Assembly (NCBI RefSeq): GCF_902686445.1
Contig: NC_062222.1
Location: 135,043,035-135,107,034, forward strand
Direction of reading: 5' to 3'
Source of the DNA: Sciurus carolinensis
Taxonomy: Eukaryota; Chordata; Mammalia; Rodentia; Sciuridae
DNA length: 64,000 nucleotides
The notes under the pieces are model-generated. The model was given only the letters and a program-made list of their open reading frames with translations, ran no database searches and had not been told where the DNA came from. Every line of letters starts with the position of its first letter. Within the stretch, counting starts at the first letter, position 1. Below are positions 44,251 through 55,733 of the stretch, piece by piece. The position numbers and the translations under genes are program-made.

Positions 44251-45115
44251 AGCGGCAGAGACAAAGGCAGCGCCAGCTGGGGGGGGAAGATGGGGCCGGA
44301 GCAGACAGAGCCCATCTTTCTGCTAAAACCACGCATTCAGCGTTTTCTAGAGATGAGCCCTGTCGGAGGACAAGGGACTGAAGCGCAAGGAAGGTGCGTG
44401 CTTGTGACGACCCTCGTGACAGTCCGGCCTTAACAGGACTGGCCAGGGCCTTGTCTGTTGGAGGCATAGAGGGACTGCTCTTCCTTCTGGACCCCTGCAG
44501 CACTGGCCATCTTCTCCATGTCTTGTCTGGTCTTGATCTTTCTTTCCAATAAATAAGTTCTATTCCTTGCTGTGTCTGTTAAAATGCTGTTTTAAGACCC
44601 TTTTCCCTTTGCCTCTGAGGCCTTCCTCCGAGGCCTTCCCACTTCTCGGCCCCTCTCCTGGTCCCTTTCCCTGGCTCCTCTCTCAAGGCAGACTCCTCGC
44701 CTGGTGCTGTTCCAGGACTCCAGCCCCCACTCTTTCTACTCACTGGACACACGTTTCGTGAAGTTGATTTGGACTCTCACACGGTTTCTGCTGGTCCCAT
44801 AAACCTGGAGCTCCGGGGAAGCAGTACCACCTGCCTTGATGGATTAAGCCAGATTAGTACCAAGGTAAGAACTGAACAATCTTTCTTCGGGTTTCTGGCT
44901 TTCTAACGCACCCCTCCTCTGGGGCGTGTCAAGATGGTCTGCTTTTCCTATAGATGTCGACTTACTAAGGGTGAACAAAATCTTTCCCCTAGTTTTCCTG
45001 AAGTGTAGTTGAGAGGGGACGGAGTATTCTTAATCTGTTGCTACATAGAAAGGAAAACAAAAACAGGAAAGCACAACGAAAGCAGAAAAGGTAGACCACT
45101 TGGCCTATCAGCGTG
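44251..45115. other. Unique sequence, nothing recognised
   Basis: The pyrimidine-rich stretch at 44580-44750 includes a small duplication of GAGGCCTTCC (44616-44640). No exon is supported. Confidence 0.45.
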
Positions 45116-45119
45116 AACT

Positions 45120-45400
45120 GATAAAGCTGCTATCAGTTGCCACGTAACACATTTCCCCAAAATACAGCACGTAACACCATCGGTTGTCTTACTCACGGTT
45201 TCCACAGGTCAGTTCAGGAAGGCATCATTTGTGTGCGTCTCACCTGAGGTTTTACAGTCGCACTCCTACGTCCATGCCTGTCTGAGCCACAGTACAGTAG
45301 GTTGGCAGAGCAGGTTGTCCCATGAATTGGCTGTGTAAGGGGTCAGCTTCCTTTCCTGGGACTGCACTTCCTGGACAATGAGAACATGCACACACCATCA
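45120..45400 (-). repeat. Old LTR-like fragment, antisense, family uncertain
   Basis: 'acatttccccaaaatacagc' with 'cggtttccacaggtcagttc' and 'atgaattggctgtgtaaggg' resemble an antisense MLT-type passage. Confidence 0.35.
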
Positions 45401-45497
45401 TGAGGTCCCTTTAACTTCTCCTGCTCAGGATGTTGGGTAAGTCCCTTCGATTCTGTCAGCATTTATGAAAAGTCTACTATGCAACATCCTTTCACAG

Positions 45498-45935
45498 GCT
45501 GTGTCAGTCTGCTTTCCGTTGCTGTATCAAAATACCTGAGAAAACCAATTCAAAGGAGGAGATTTTGGCTCATGTTCACTTGGTTCCATTGTTTCTGGGC
45601 CTGCAGAGAGGCAGAACACTATGGCAGGGAGCACATGGTAGAGGAAGCCGCTCATCTCGTGGGGGCCAGGAAGCAGAAAGAGAGAAAGAAGAGAGGAAGG
45701 GGTGGGGGACAATATACATCCTTCCAAGGTGTACCTACTTCTTCCAACTAAGTCCCACCCTCTACGATTTCCACTACCTGCCATTAGTCATTAAGTCATG
45801 AAACCCATCAGTGAATCCATGCTTAAGCCAGAGCCCTCATGAGCCAATCGCCTCCCACCTCTGAGCACCACTGCACGGGGGCCGTGCCTTCAGCACATGA
45901 GCTTTTTGGGCACACACCAGATCCAATCCATCGCA
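45498..45935 (-). mobile_element. MaLR LTR, antisense
   Basis: 'tgtcagtctgctttccgttg', 'atcaaaatacctgagaaaac', 'ctgcagagaggcagaacact', 'gtgggggccaggaagcagaa' and 'agatccaatccatcgca' follow the antisense MaLR layout. Confidence 0.72.
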
Positions 45936-46317
45936 CAGGTGCAAGTGCACCCTGATTGACTGAGGTTCCACTCACGCTCTTAAATTGAGGATAATCCAAA
46001 AGCAATACGCTCTCAATAGAAGCCACCCATCGGATTTAGAATCTGGATCTTTTCCCAGGCATGTGTTAAGCAGAGGTTCCTTTCTCTCCATGCTGGATCC
46101 TTCTTACCCGGTCAGCAAGGACAGGGTCACAACCCACACTCTCCAGTGTCCCAGTTGCCAGTGTAGTTTGGATACAGGTGTTCAGTGAGGTACATGAGAC
46201 ACTCGCCATTTGATCACGGAGCGGCCTGTGTGTTAGAGGACTGTGCCCCACCCGTAGGCTGCCCTGAGTGGTCAGGCTAGCTAGGCCACGGCCTGCCCAG
46301 GTAGGGGCAGCCAATGC

Positions 46318-46396
46318 ACTTTCAAGTTATGACCTGTTGGATTTATGATGGGCTTATCCAGATGCAACCCCATTGTAAGTCAAGAAGCATCTTATA
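46318..46396 (-). repeat. Tigger-like DNA transposon end
   Basis: 'gatgggcttatccagatgca' followed by 'accccattgtaagtcaagaa' is the reverse of the end seen at 62690-62740. Confidence 0.55.
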
Positions 46397-46850
46397 AACC
46401 TGGCACTCGTTTGCTGTAGGGGACTTAGTGAGTACTTTGCCTATTACTGCTCATTTTGCAGATGAAGTCATGGAGACCCATGGTGACGGGGGACTTCTGA
46501 ACCCAGGCAGCCACTAGTGACAGAGCTGGGGAGAGATCCGACAGTTTCTGCTTCTTGCTGCAGCCATGGAGGCCTGGCAGGGATGGGCCAGGATGAAATC
46601 ACACTCCGCCGAGGAACTTGCTGGCGAAATGACGCTTTGCCTTCCACCTGCTCCTGCTCAGGCTCCTTCGGGCCCACACCCAGTTTTGAACTGTAGCCTC
46701 AAACACACGTGGTTTTTGTCAGGACAGACAAGGAGTCACATGAAGTAGGAAGTAGTGGCTATATGAGGCACAGGCGGAGAGCTGGGCTTGGTTGGGACAG
46801 GGAGCCACCCTGGGGTTGAGTGCAGGAGCAGGAGAGGCAAGGACCATGCC
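46397..46850. other. Mostly unique sequence with a weak MIR-like piece
   Basis: 'cattttgcagatgaagtcat' (about 46452) resembles antisense MIR. Nothing else is recognised. Confidence 0.35.
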
Positions 46851-46889
46851 AGAGTGCCAGCAATTGCCAAGCCCAAAGGAGCAGCTGTC

Positions 46890-47030
46890 ACTTGTGTTCC
46901 CTCTCCTCTGGCTCCCGAAGCCACTAGCCTGCTTGCTTTCTCTAGAGGTTTGCCTGTCCTGGGTGTTTTATACAAATAGAAGCAAGCAATACATGACACT
47001 TTGCACCTGGTTGCTTTGCTCTAGAGTGGT
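46890..47030 (-). repeat. Old L1 fragment, antisense (copy A)
   Basis: 'ctcctctggctcccgaagcc', 'cctgtcctgggtgttttata' and 'agcaatacatgacactttgc' follow a common reversed L1 passage and are nearly repeated at 47535. Confidence 0.55.
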
Positions 47031-47520
47031 AGGAGGAGTGGCTGGGCTCAGCCCTCAGGCTGTGTGCAGTGGAGTCGCCCAGGTTCTCCCTGGGGGGACG
47101 GGCAGTGGGTTGGGCTGACCACAGCTGGCGGACTGGAAGAAGAGTAGCTGCCATTGTAGGGCTTTGGTGAGAATTAGGAAGAGAAGACTCTTGGTCTGGG
47201 CCAAAGCAGCCTTACCTGCGACACGTGGTTTGGGCACTGAGTGTGGACTGAGTTCCAGACTCCTGAGTGGTTCCTGTTGGACAACGCACAGCCTAGACAA
47301 CCACACACGGGCCTTGACTAAAAGGCTTTAGTCTAACAAGGTGCTTTTCTCACTGTTGTGTAATTCCCGACTTCCCCTCAGTCCCTGGGAAGAGGCACCC
47401 GTATTTAGAATGCAACCCCACAATTCAGTCACATTCAGCACATCCACAATGTACTGGACGTGACCACCCACTCCATCCAGCTCTGGCACGTCAAGTTACC
47501 CCCCTGGAAACGCACTGGGC
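47031..47520. other. Unique sequence between two L1 copies
   Basis: No exon or repeat could be supported. Confidence 0.4.
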
Positions 47521-47524
47521 AGTC

Positions 47525-48150
47525 ACTTCTCTTCCCGCTCCTCTGGCTCCCAAAACCACTGGCCTGCTTGCATTCCTTTGAGATTTGCCTGTCCTGGGTA
47601 TTTTATACAAACACAAGGAAGCAGTACATGACGCTTTGTACCTGAGTTCTTTGATCTGGCCTAATGTCAGGAACCACTGTGCTGTGGCAGGTGTCAGCAC
47701 CTCATTCCTTTTTATGGCTGAATAGTACTCCAGTGCATGTGTGTCCCACCTTTTGTCTGTCCCATCACGTGTTGATGGACAGCTGGGCTCTTTCTACCTT
47801 TGGCTATTGTGAAGAGAGCTGCTATCAATATGCATATATAAGCTTTTCTTGAATACCTGTTATCAATTGTTTGAATATACACTTCCCCCGCAGCATCACC
47901 GTTTTCTATTCCTATCAGCAAGACAGGAGGGCGCTGTCTTCTCCACATTCTTGCTGACACTTCTTTTCCCTATGTTTGATGACAGCCATCTTCGTGGGTG
48001 TGAGGTGGTCTCATGATTTACCCTTCCCGATGACTAATGATGTACAGGTGTTCGGGTGTTTGTCGGCCATTTATAGATTTCAAACAATGTCAATTCAAGC
48101 CCCTCGCCCATTCTAAAGTTGAGTTGTCTGTCCTGTTGAGTTGCTCGAGC
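47525..48150 (-). mobile_element. Old L1 LINE fragment, antisense (copy B)
   Basis: It begins with the passage shared with copy A, then 'ctttttatggctgaatagta', 'gttgatggacagctgggctc', 'tttggctattgtgaagagag' and 'atgactaatgatgtacagg', all reversed L1 in order. Confidence 0.75.
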
Positions 48151-48539
48151 TCTGTCTGTTCTGGATGCTGCCTGACTTTGAGTCCTTTAAGTCAAGGGTG
48201 CTTCAGCCTCCTGTGGAGATGGATAGGAACAGGAATCCTACCGGCAAACGCTAACTCTCTCCTTCCTGCCCTGGGAATGTCACCGGCTCCTGAGCACCTC
48301 TGTTCCTCAGTTTCCTTGCCTGTGAAGCAAGGGTGCCTCCCAGGTGCTCTGCCTCCGAGGGCGGCTCTGAGGAGACCTGAGCCGTGGGAAGAGCTGCGGG
48401 AGGTGCCGGGTGCGAAGTGTGGGGTCCCCGTGAGGCTGGGCTCCTACTCATCACGGCACACTCGCACGATCGTGCTGAGCACGCGTTCACGCCGGGTCCT
48501 GGGGCTGGGAGGCTGAGGGAAGAGGCTCGCTGGCAAGGT

Positions 48540-48625
48540 CCTGTGATGCCATAGTCACTTTTCTTATGAGGAAGTGGGGCTCAGGGAGGTGAGTGACCTG
48601 TCTAAGAGCCACGGCTTGTGAGCAG
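48540..48625 (-). repeat. MIR SINE core
   Basis: 'tcttatgaggaagtggggct' then 'cagggaggtgagtgacctgt' is antisense MIR. Confidence 0.55.
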
Positions 48626-50185
48626 GACGGACGTGGATGTGCTGTCCGGCCCTCTCTGTTGCCAGCAAAGGCCTTGCTGCTCTGGTTGCTGTCAGCATGC
48701 CCATAGAGCCTTCAGGGACTTGCCTTGCTGAGGTCCCACGCCTTCCTGGGCAGCCTGTATCCACCTGACCACGGCCGCGGTGCCCAGGCCTTGCTGGCGT
48801 GACCTGGAGAAAGACCACACTGAAGGGCCTTCCAGTTCCAGAGGCAGCCCCCCGGCCTGCACTGAAGTCCCTCCTCCTGCCTGGTCCTGACTCCATCGCC
48901 TCCCTCTGGCCTGAGATCCTTCTCATTCCCATGCACGTGTGGAGCAGACCCACGGCTGTCCAGGGACACAGGACTTCCAGTGCACACACTGGGAATGTTG
49001 TGGTCCACCTGGGTGGACTGTTCACCTTTGCACGGGAAACTCCATCCCAGCCGCTTCTGGCAGGGCCCTCCTGGGCCCAGGGCTCAAAGCCAGCCCAGAA
49101 GTCTCAGCAGCCTCGTCTGATCCAGGCTGCTCCCGGCACCCAGCACACCCCAGAGGTGGGTGGGAGTAAAGAGTCAGCCATGGTGGCTGCCGTCCCCTTG
49201 GCCCTGACACCTTCTAACTCAGGACGAACTGAGCTGCAGGCACACGGTGGGGCTGAGGAACTCCCACAGAAGGAACAGCACTCCTGGCTCACCACGGCCA
49301 AGAGCAGAGCAGCCCAGCAGAGCAGCCCCTGCCTCACTGTGGGCTGGAGAACCGAACACAGCTGGGACATCTCTGTGTGTCCAGCCAGACCGCCGGACAG
49401 ACCCGCCCGCTGGCTGAGCAGCTTCCTCCAGAAACGTGGATCGAACCCACTGTGGCTTGGTGCTCTTCTCTCTCCTTCGGGTCCTGCTTTTGTCTTCGTT
49501 CTCTGGCCCTGGTCCAGGGCCGTCCTTCCTGCCGGGTGCAGCGGTCTGTGTTCTCCAGGGAGGCATGATGCTATCAGGGGATGGAGAATGGGCCATGATA
49601 TATCACATTCATTCGTTTTCCATACGTATTAAACACGGGGCCTGGCGCATACAATCACTGGGGGGCTGGACATCCAGGCCCAGGAGAGCAGTGGCCCAGC
49701 TCCAGACTGGTGGGACACCGGAGAACCAGGGAAACAATGGTGGAAGTTCCTGTTCAAGTCTGAGTCTGAAGACCAGAGAAGACCAACATTCCAGCCCAAA
49801 GACAGGGAGAGAGTACTCTTCTTTCATTCTACTGAGTCCTCTGATGGGTCAAGGCCCACCCAGGTGACGGGGTAGCCACCTGCTTTACTCAGTCTATGGT
49901 TCAGATGCTGATCTCACCCAGAAACACCCTTACAGACGCATCCAGAAACCATGTTTGACCAAATATCTGGGGCCCCTGTGACCCAGTCAGGTTGACACGT
50001 AACTTATGTGTGGGTGTCTGGTCTAATGCCATGGCTACCCTTTGGCCATGCTCAGTGGACAGTGACCCGCTGCAAAACTAGTGACCAACTGCTCAAAGGG
50101 ACAGTTGTATCTGACACAGGTGCTTTTGGGATGTGGCATTTGGGGTGGACAATCTCAGGGTGGGTTGAGAGTAACTAGGGTCCCA
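48626..50185. other. Unique sequence with a 277-codon open frame, not recognised
   Basis: 48799-49632 on the plus strand is open for 277 codons. Its composition (rich in P, S, G and A, with no domain-like pattern) looks like a chance frame in GC-rich DNA, and I recognise no family. No other feature is supported. Confidence 0.4.
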
Positions 50186-50189
50186 GAAA

Positions 50190-50400
50190 CTTGGGTATGT
50201 CTCTAGGATGAGTAGTGTACCCTAGAAATCCAGGTCCATCCAGAACCTCAGAACAAGATCTTATTTGGAAATAGGGTCTTACAGAGGTTACTAAATGGGA
50301 TTATCCTGGACTCGGCTGGGTCCTACCGTGTGATGGCATCCTAACAAGAAGTGGCTGCCCACTTGCTGCCCAGGGGTTCGTTGCTATGGGTACCTCCTTC
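50190..50400 (+). repeat. MLT1-type LTR fragment
   Basis: 'cagaacctcagaacaagatc' then 'ttatttggaaatagggtctt' and 'taaatgggattatcctggac' are classic sense MLT1 passages. Confidence 0.7.
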
Positions 50401-50829
50401 CTTTGACACTCTCTTGTTGTTGGGCATCTAGGTTAGGGTGTGCAGGAAGGAAGGACAGAGACTCCCCTGGCTGAGGATGAAGGGTGGAATTCTAGCTCTG
50501 AACCCGTCTGTTGAATCCCTTTTTCTTTTGACTATTCTAGATATTCTGTGTGAGGACCCAAGTTCCTGCTGTAGGAATGAATGAGTGACAGCTGTTGGGG
50601 GGATAGACTCTCTAGGAGAGTCCTCAGGTGAGCTTTGCTTTGTGGGACTTTCCTCCACTCACTCCCAGAGGCCTCCAGGAGCTCTCGGGAGGTGGTCTCC
50701 CAGGAGCGTCTGCTCAGATGTCCCTGTGTGTTCCGCTGGCTGATGGGCAGAGGGGTGGGGCAGTATCTGGACCCTGGAGCCCATGGCCAGAGTTGAAACC
50801 GCAGCTCTGCCTGCCAGTCCAACAGCCCC

Positions 50830-51270
50830 GTTCTGGATCACCGCTGTTTCCCATTGAATTAGGTCCCGTGACTGCTGCAACAGGTGGTCACACCCAGGGG
50901 CCTTTGCATAACAGAGGTGTGTTCTCTCGTGCTTGAGCGAGGTAGAGGTCCACAATCAAGATGTGAGCAGGGTGTGTGCCTGCTGAGCCCAGGGGCGACC
51001 TTCCTGCCTCTTCCAGGTCTGGGGCTGCTGCACCCTGGGGGTTCCTCAGCACGTAGCGGGTCGCTCCAGTTTCTGCCTCTGTTGTTGTGTGGCTTTCTTG
51101 CCTTTGTGTGTCTCTGCGTCCAGATCTCCTCCTTTGGTTTAAAAACACAGCAGCCATTGGATTTGGGGTTCACCCCAACCTCCTCTGACTTCGCCTTTCC
51201 TGGATTACATCTACCCATCCCTATTTCCAAATAAGGCCACATTTTGAGGTCTGAGTAGAAATAAACTTGG
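50830..51270 (-). repeat. MLT1-type LTR, antisense
   Basis: 'tgcctgctgagcccaggggc', 'gttgttgtgtggctttcttg', 'cagccattggatttggggtt' and 'tccctatttccaaataaggc' then 'cacattttgaggt' run along reversed MLT1. 50401-50829 is unidentified. Confidence 0.7.
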
Positions 51271-51479
51271 GGGTGTTGGACACTTCCTGAACCCACTGCA
51301 CCCCTCCTTCAGGAGGAGAATGCAACGTGGGCAACTAGCTAAAACAATAGAACGCTTAGAACAGCAAGGGCCTGGCGGGGCCCAGGGGCACCATGGTTCT
51401 GTCAGAGCTTTGAGGTGTGCAGAGAAGAGCGGGTGTGCCATGGAGCAGGCGCCCTGCCCCCACCCCACCCCACTTTGAG

Positions 51480-51850
51480 TTTTTATGTCTCATATACCAG
51501 AATATCAAGTTTTCCTCTTGCAATCCTTCCATTAAAGAATGGTTTATCTGGCCATTTGTTTATGTGTGGAAAATGCATAAAAATTTATAAAATAAACCCA
51601 TTTACTTCCAGACGTAAGTTAGTGTTTTGCCTGGAGTGAATTTTTGTGGCTGAGTTATAAAATTCCGAAAATAAGGGTTTCTAATGAAACTGCGCTACCC
51701 TTTAATGAATATCACCGCCCTTGCTATAATAAAGAATGTACAATATTTGGCATGATGCACTCTGGAAAAACCACCTAATGTGTAATATGAGTGATCGCTC
51801 TCTTTGTGAGCCAAGTACTGTTTTCATTTTGTGGGGATAATTCAACTCAA
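51480..51850. promoter_or_regulatory. AT-rich repeat-free block, candidate conserved element
   Basis: About 370 bp of AT-rich, repeat-free sequence with CCATTAAAGAATGG (palindromic), TTTAATGAATATC and CCTAATGTGTAATATG. No open frame of note. Inference only. Confidence 0.32.
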
Positions 51851-51910
51851 CAAATATTTATTGAGGGCCTACTAAGTCTCAATCACTATGCTGGGCAGTG
51901 AGGACCCCCA
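51851..51910 (-). repeat. L2 LINE end, antisense
   Basis: 'aaatatttattgagggccta' then 'tcactatgctgggcagtgag' is the reversed L2 3' terminus. Confidence 0.6.
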
Positions 51911-51954
51911 CAAAATTGGTGGGGGGTATGGTTTTGTATATAATAATGAGCTCT

Positions 51955-52180
51955 TGAATGGATGCATGCTGGGCGCTGCTCTAAGACCTCGGTATGCATT
52001 AGCCCATATAATCCTAACAGGGTCCCAGGAGGAGGCCCGCTCTCGGTATCCCCGTTTACTGTTGGGGCACGGAGAGGTCAGAGCAATCTGCTCACCATTA
52101 TGCAGCCAGCAAGCAGAGTCAGGGCTCCAACCCGGCAGCTGGGTTCCAGAGTTCATGTCCTCAAGCTCCGTCCTGGGCAG
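51955..52180 (-). repeat. MIR SINE, nearly full length
   Basis: 'cattagcccatataatccta', 'tccccgtttactgttggggc', 'acggagaggtcagagcaatc' and 'agcagagtcagggctccaac' run along antisense MIR. Confidence 0.7.
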
Positions 52181-52189
52181 CCTCAGAAG

Positions 52190-52745
52190 ATTTACAGTGT
52201 GTGTCGGGGAGGCAAGTTCAGCGCTGCAGGAGGGTGTGGGGAGGGGCGCCCACGGGAGGGGCACCTGCCGCATGGTCTGGGAGGCTTCTGGCTGGAGTGT
52301 GGTCATGGGGAGTCAGAGCAGGGCTGGTGAGGGAGAGAGGAATGAAGGGGTGTGCCCCTGAGCTTACAGAGCTGTGGTTCTTGTGCAGACATGCCGGGGG
52401 GTACCCTGGCGTCCGGTATGCTGGATCCCACATCTAGTGCAGGAGGGGGAGAGAGGAATCCAGACACGTGAGCAGGCTCAGCGTGAGGAACAGCTCGGAT
52501 GCTGCCTGGGGGGACACCCGAAGTCCAGGAGTCCTAGGAGAATGGCAAGGCCAGTCAGCCTGTTGGAAAGACCTAGGTCGTTACCTCAAAATTCCATCCC
52601 ACCTGTTATCTTTCTCTCTCATTAAATATTTTAAATATTTTTGCATCACCTCATCTTTCAGCCCCAAAGGTCTGAGTTTTTGTTTTTTGGGGTTTTTTTT
52701 GTCAGATTTTTGCTAAGAGCAGGATGGATCTTCCAGCTGAGGTAA
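52190..52745. other. Unique sequence, nothing recognised
   Basis: GC-rich to about 52550, then AT-rich. No exon or repeat could be supported. Confidence 0.45.
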
Positions 52746-52747
52746 CC

Positions 52748-52960
52748 ACAACAATAACAACAACAACGACTAACATTTCTGAATGCTTATGGGCATTCGA
52801 ATATGTTGCATGCTGTGAACATCTTACAATGTTTGATTCATTTGATCCTTTCCAGGTCTGTATGAGGTAGTTACTATTGGTATCTCCGTATCTAGATGGG
52901 GAAATCTAAAGTGCCCCAGCATCACAATTGGAAGGGGTTGAGCCAGTAAGTTAGTCAAAT
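52748..52960 (-). repeat. (AAC)n run and MIR SINE
   Basis: A short ACAACAACAACA run (52748-52768) is followed by 'cttacaatgtttgattcatt', 'atgaggtagttactattggt' and 'agatggggaaatctaaagtg', reversed MIR. Confidence 0.6.
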
Positions 52961-52961
52961 G

Positions 52962-53600
52962 TTTGGAAAATACTTGACCAGGACAACTTAGAGCAGGAGG
53001 AGTTTATTTTGGGCTCATGGTTTCAGAGGTTCAGTGCATGGTAGGCTGCATTCGTTGCTTTGGACATAAGGTGAGGCAGAACATTATGGTACAAGAATGC
53101 AGTGGGGGGAAGATACTCAGCTCATGGCAACCTGGAAGCAGAGAGAAAGAGAGATGGGCCGAGGACAAGATGTAGTCCAAGGCCGCACCCCAGTGCCCTG
53201 CTTCCTCCAGCCTTGCCTCACATGCCTACAGATTTCACCCAGTAGTCTGTTCAAATGACTGTCCATCAAATGGTTCAATCTACTGATGAGGTTATAGCTC
53301 TCATCACTCAATCTTTTTTGTGGGGGTACTGGGGATGGAACCCAGAAGGTGCCTAACCACTGAGGCACATTCCCAGCCCTTTTTAAATTTTTTATTTTGA
53401 AACAGGGTCTTGCCAAGTTGCCTAGGGCCTTGCTAAGTCTGAGGCTGGCCTTGAACTTGCGATCCTCCTGTCTCAGCCTTCTGAGTTGCTGGGATTATAG
53501 GCATGTGCCACTGCGTCTGGTACAATCCAATCCTTTGACCTCTGAACATTGCTACGTTGTCTAGCACACGAGCTCTTTGGGGACAAACCCTAACAGCCAG
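52962..53600 (-). mobile_element. MaLR solo LTR, antisense, split by a SINE
   Basis: The left arm has 'gagcaggaggagtttatttt', 'ggctcatggtttcagaggtt' and 'aaggtgaggcagaacattat'. The right arm resumes after 53521 with 'tttgacctctgaacattgct' and 'cacacgagctctttggggac'. It is of the same family as the 55.7-kb element. Confidence 0.75.
53309..53521 (-). repeat. B1-dID dimeric SINE, antisense
   Basis: ID complement GGTACTGGGGATGGAACCCA, then B1 complement GAGGCTGGCCTTGAACTTGC, GCTGGGATTATAGGCATGTG and CCACTGCGTCTGGTA. It was inserted into the MaLR LTR. Confidence 0.93.
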
Positions 53601-53739
53601 GATTTGAATCCTGCTGGTCCTCCATCCAGTGCCTTCATTCTGCTCCTACCCAGTTACCCCACAGGCAAGTCATGCCACTCAGGGCCATTGCCAGCAGTCC
53701 TTGCAGAAGCTCTATAGGAATTATCTCCTTCCAGAATTC

Positions 53740-54055
53740 CATGTTGATGAGTGTGCAGGTGGAACCTTTGGGAAGTGATGAGTTTTAGATGAGGTGTAGG
53801 AGGGGGTCCTTAGGATGAGATTAGTGCCCTTACAAAGAGAGATACCAGAGAACTTGCTTCTCTCTCCACCCCATATGAAGACCCAGAGAGAAGGTGGCCA
53901 TCTACAACCCGGGGGAGATCCCCACCAGGACCAGAACCTGCTGGCAGCCTGGCCTTGGACTTCCAGCCTCCAGGACTGTAAGAAAATGTCTGTTGCTTCA
54001 GCCACCCCGTCTGTCGTACTTTATTATGGCAGCCAGAGCAGAGTAAGATGAGTTG
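53740..54055 (+). repeat. MLT1/MaLR-type LTR fragment
   Basis: 'atgagattagtgcccttaca', 'cagagagaaggtggccatct', 'ccttggacttccagcctcca' and 'actttattatggcagccaga' are sense LTR passages in order. Confidence 0.7.
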
Positions 54056-54249
54056 TGTCAAGATGCTGAGCTGATCACCCTTGGAGGGAGCCGAGACGCA
54101 GGCTGCCAGTTGCTTCTGGCTGAAGCAGCCTCAGAGGTGACTGCACGAGCTACTGGGTAAGATCTGTGTGTGATCCAGCCTGCTTGGTGACAAAGACTGT
54201 TGAGATTGACACATGGACAGAGAGATGCGCAGCTTGGGGCAGATCTTCA

Positions 54250-54405
54250 GAGTCAGTGCTGCCATTCATGGGCCTGGTTAACCTCTCTGGACCTGGGTCT
54301 TGTTACGAGATGTGGTTAATGATACCTAGATCTTAGCATTGGTGTGACTTTCACTTGAGATACTCTGGGTAAAGTGCCCAATAACTAGTGAATAAACGGA
54401 GGGTT
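54250..54405 (+). repeat. MIR SINE
   Basis: 'gtgctgccattcatgggcct', 'ggttaacctctctggacctg' and 'tacctagatcttagcattgg' run along sense MIR. Confidence 0.65.
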
Positions 54406-55035
54406 TTCATGTTACTCTCATAAAATTTGCCCTTCAATCCCCAGTTCCTGTATCCCCTCACTGGAGAACCCTCCTTGGCTCCCCACTGAATCTCCCTGGG
54501 CCTCCCGTGTGACTCTGACTCTTTGTGTTGAGCTCAGGAGACTTGCTGGAAGGCCTTTCCAGAAAGAGGTGCAGAGTTGCACTGGGCCAGGGGTTGGAAG
54601 GAGGGAGAAGTGGCAGGCAGGGATGCTGGCTGTGGGGGAGATTGCGTGGTGTTTAGGATGAGCGGGTCGTGGCGAGCTGGGCTCTGTCCTTAGGGCACAC
54701 ATTGCCTCCTCAGCGCTGCAGCAGAGAGCCACTAGCAGGGAGTGGCTTGCTCAGCTTGACTGCAGCGTGGAGAGGCACCCTCATGGGCGAGTCTGGAGGT
54801 GAAGGAGACCAGGTGAGACGTCAAGGTGAATCTGGAGGGATGCTGACCTGGCAGCGGCTGTCCCTGACCTGCGTGCCCTGCGGTCTGTGGACACAACTGT
54901 CTGCTGATGCAGAGGTCTAAGGGGAGGATGAGGGTTGTCAGCTGCCCTCACAGGTGGCCAGTTAGGTCCCTGGCCACTTTTCACAGGATTCAGCCCTTCT
55001 CTCCCATCCCCAAGAGTGAGGTAGGGCATCCCAGC
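54406..55035. other. Unique sequence, nothing recognised
   Basis: No exon or repeat is supported. Confidence 0.45.
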
Positions 55036-55039
55036 TGAG

Positions 55040-55260
55040 TGTGGAGGTTTCCTTCCATTTTTTGTCCATGATCATTAGGCCTACTGATAAGGGAGGATTA
55101 TCAATTAGAGGAAAGAGCGTCTGCTTCCAAGGGTGATTACCATTGCTGTAAATCAGACTTAATGGCTGCAGAAATTCATTAGGGATTCATTTCCTAATGA
55201 TAACGAATTGGTTTGAGCAGATGTCAGAGGCAGCCGTGACTGTAATTCTAATTCCAGGCT
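55040..55260. promoter_or_regulatory. AT-rich repeat-free block, candidate conserved element
   Basis: ATTA/TAAT cores occur at close spacing (GATTATCAATTAGAGG, AATTCATTAGGGATTC, CCTAATGATAACGAATTGG, TGTAATTCTAATTCC). There is no repeat signature and no ORF. If the block lies in the MSX1 regulatory domain, homeodomain input would be plausible; this is inference. Confidence 0.4.
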
Positions 55261-55733
55261 CAAAGAGTGAGGAGTGTCCCCTCCCCAAGCTGGGCCTGTT
55301 CTGAGGAATCAGAGTGACTTTCTCAGAAATTTAGGCCTCAGAGTGTGTCCAGTGCCCAGTGGCCACGAGTTCACGGCCTCCTCTGGGGGAGCTCAGACCT
55401 TCACTCTTGCTTTGCCTTTGCTGGCATGTCCCTGTTGCCTCTTCTGTTGACACTTCCTGACATCTTCCCATGTGGTTCAAGGACCTGTCAGCGCCCCTGA
55501 AGCCTGGAGCACATTGTGGCGTCACTGTCTGCCCCTCTGTAGACTCCATTTGAGTCAGGCACTGGCTTAACTCTATTTCGCCAGTGCGAGGCACATATTT
55601 GGTGCTCTGGATGATGGCAGACTCCAGATGTTTGAACTCATGGGTGTTTAGCTGGGGCCTCCTGTGTGACTGAACCTTCAGCAGTGGAATAACTACACTT
55701 GGAATTTGGGGTCCAGCCTGGAACAGATGACAT

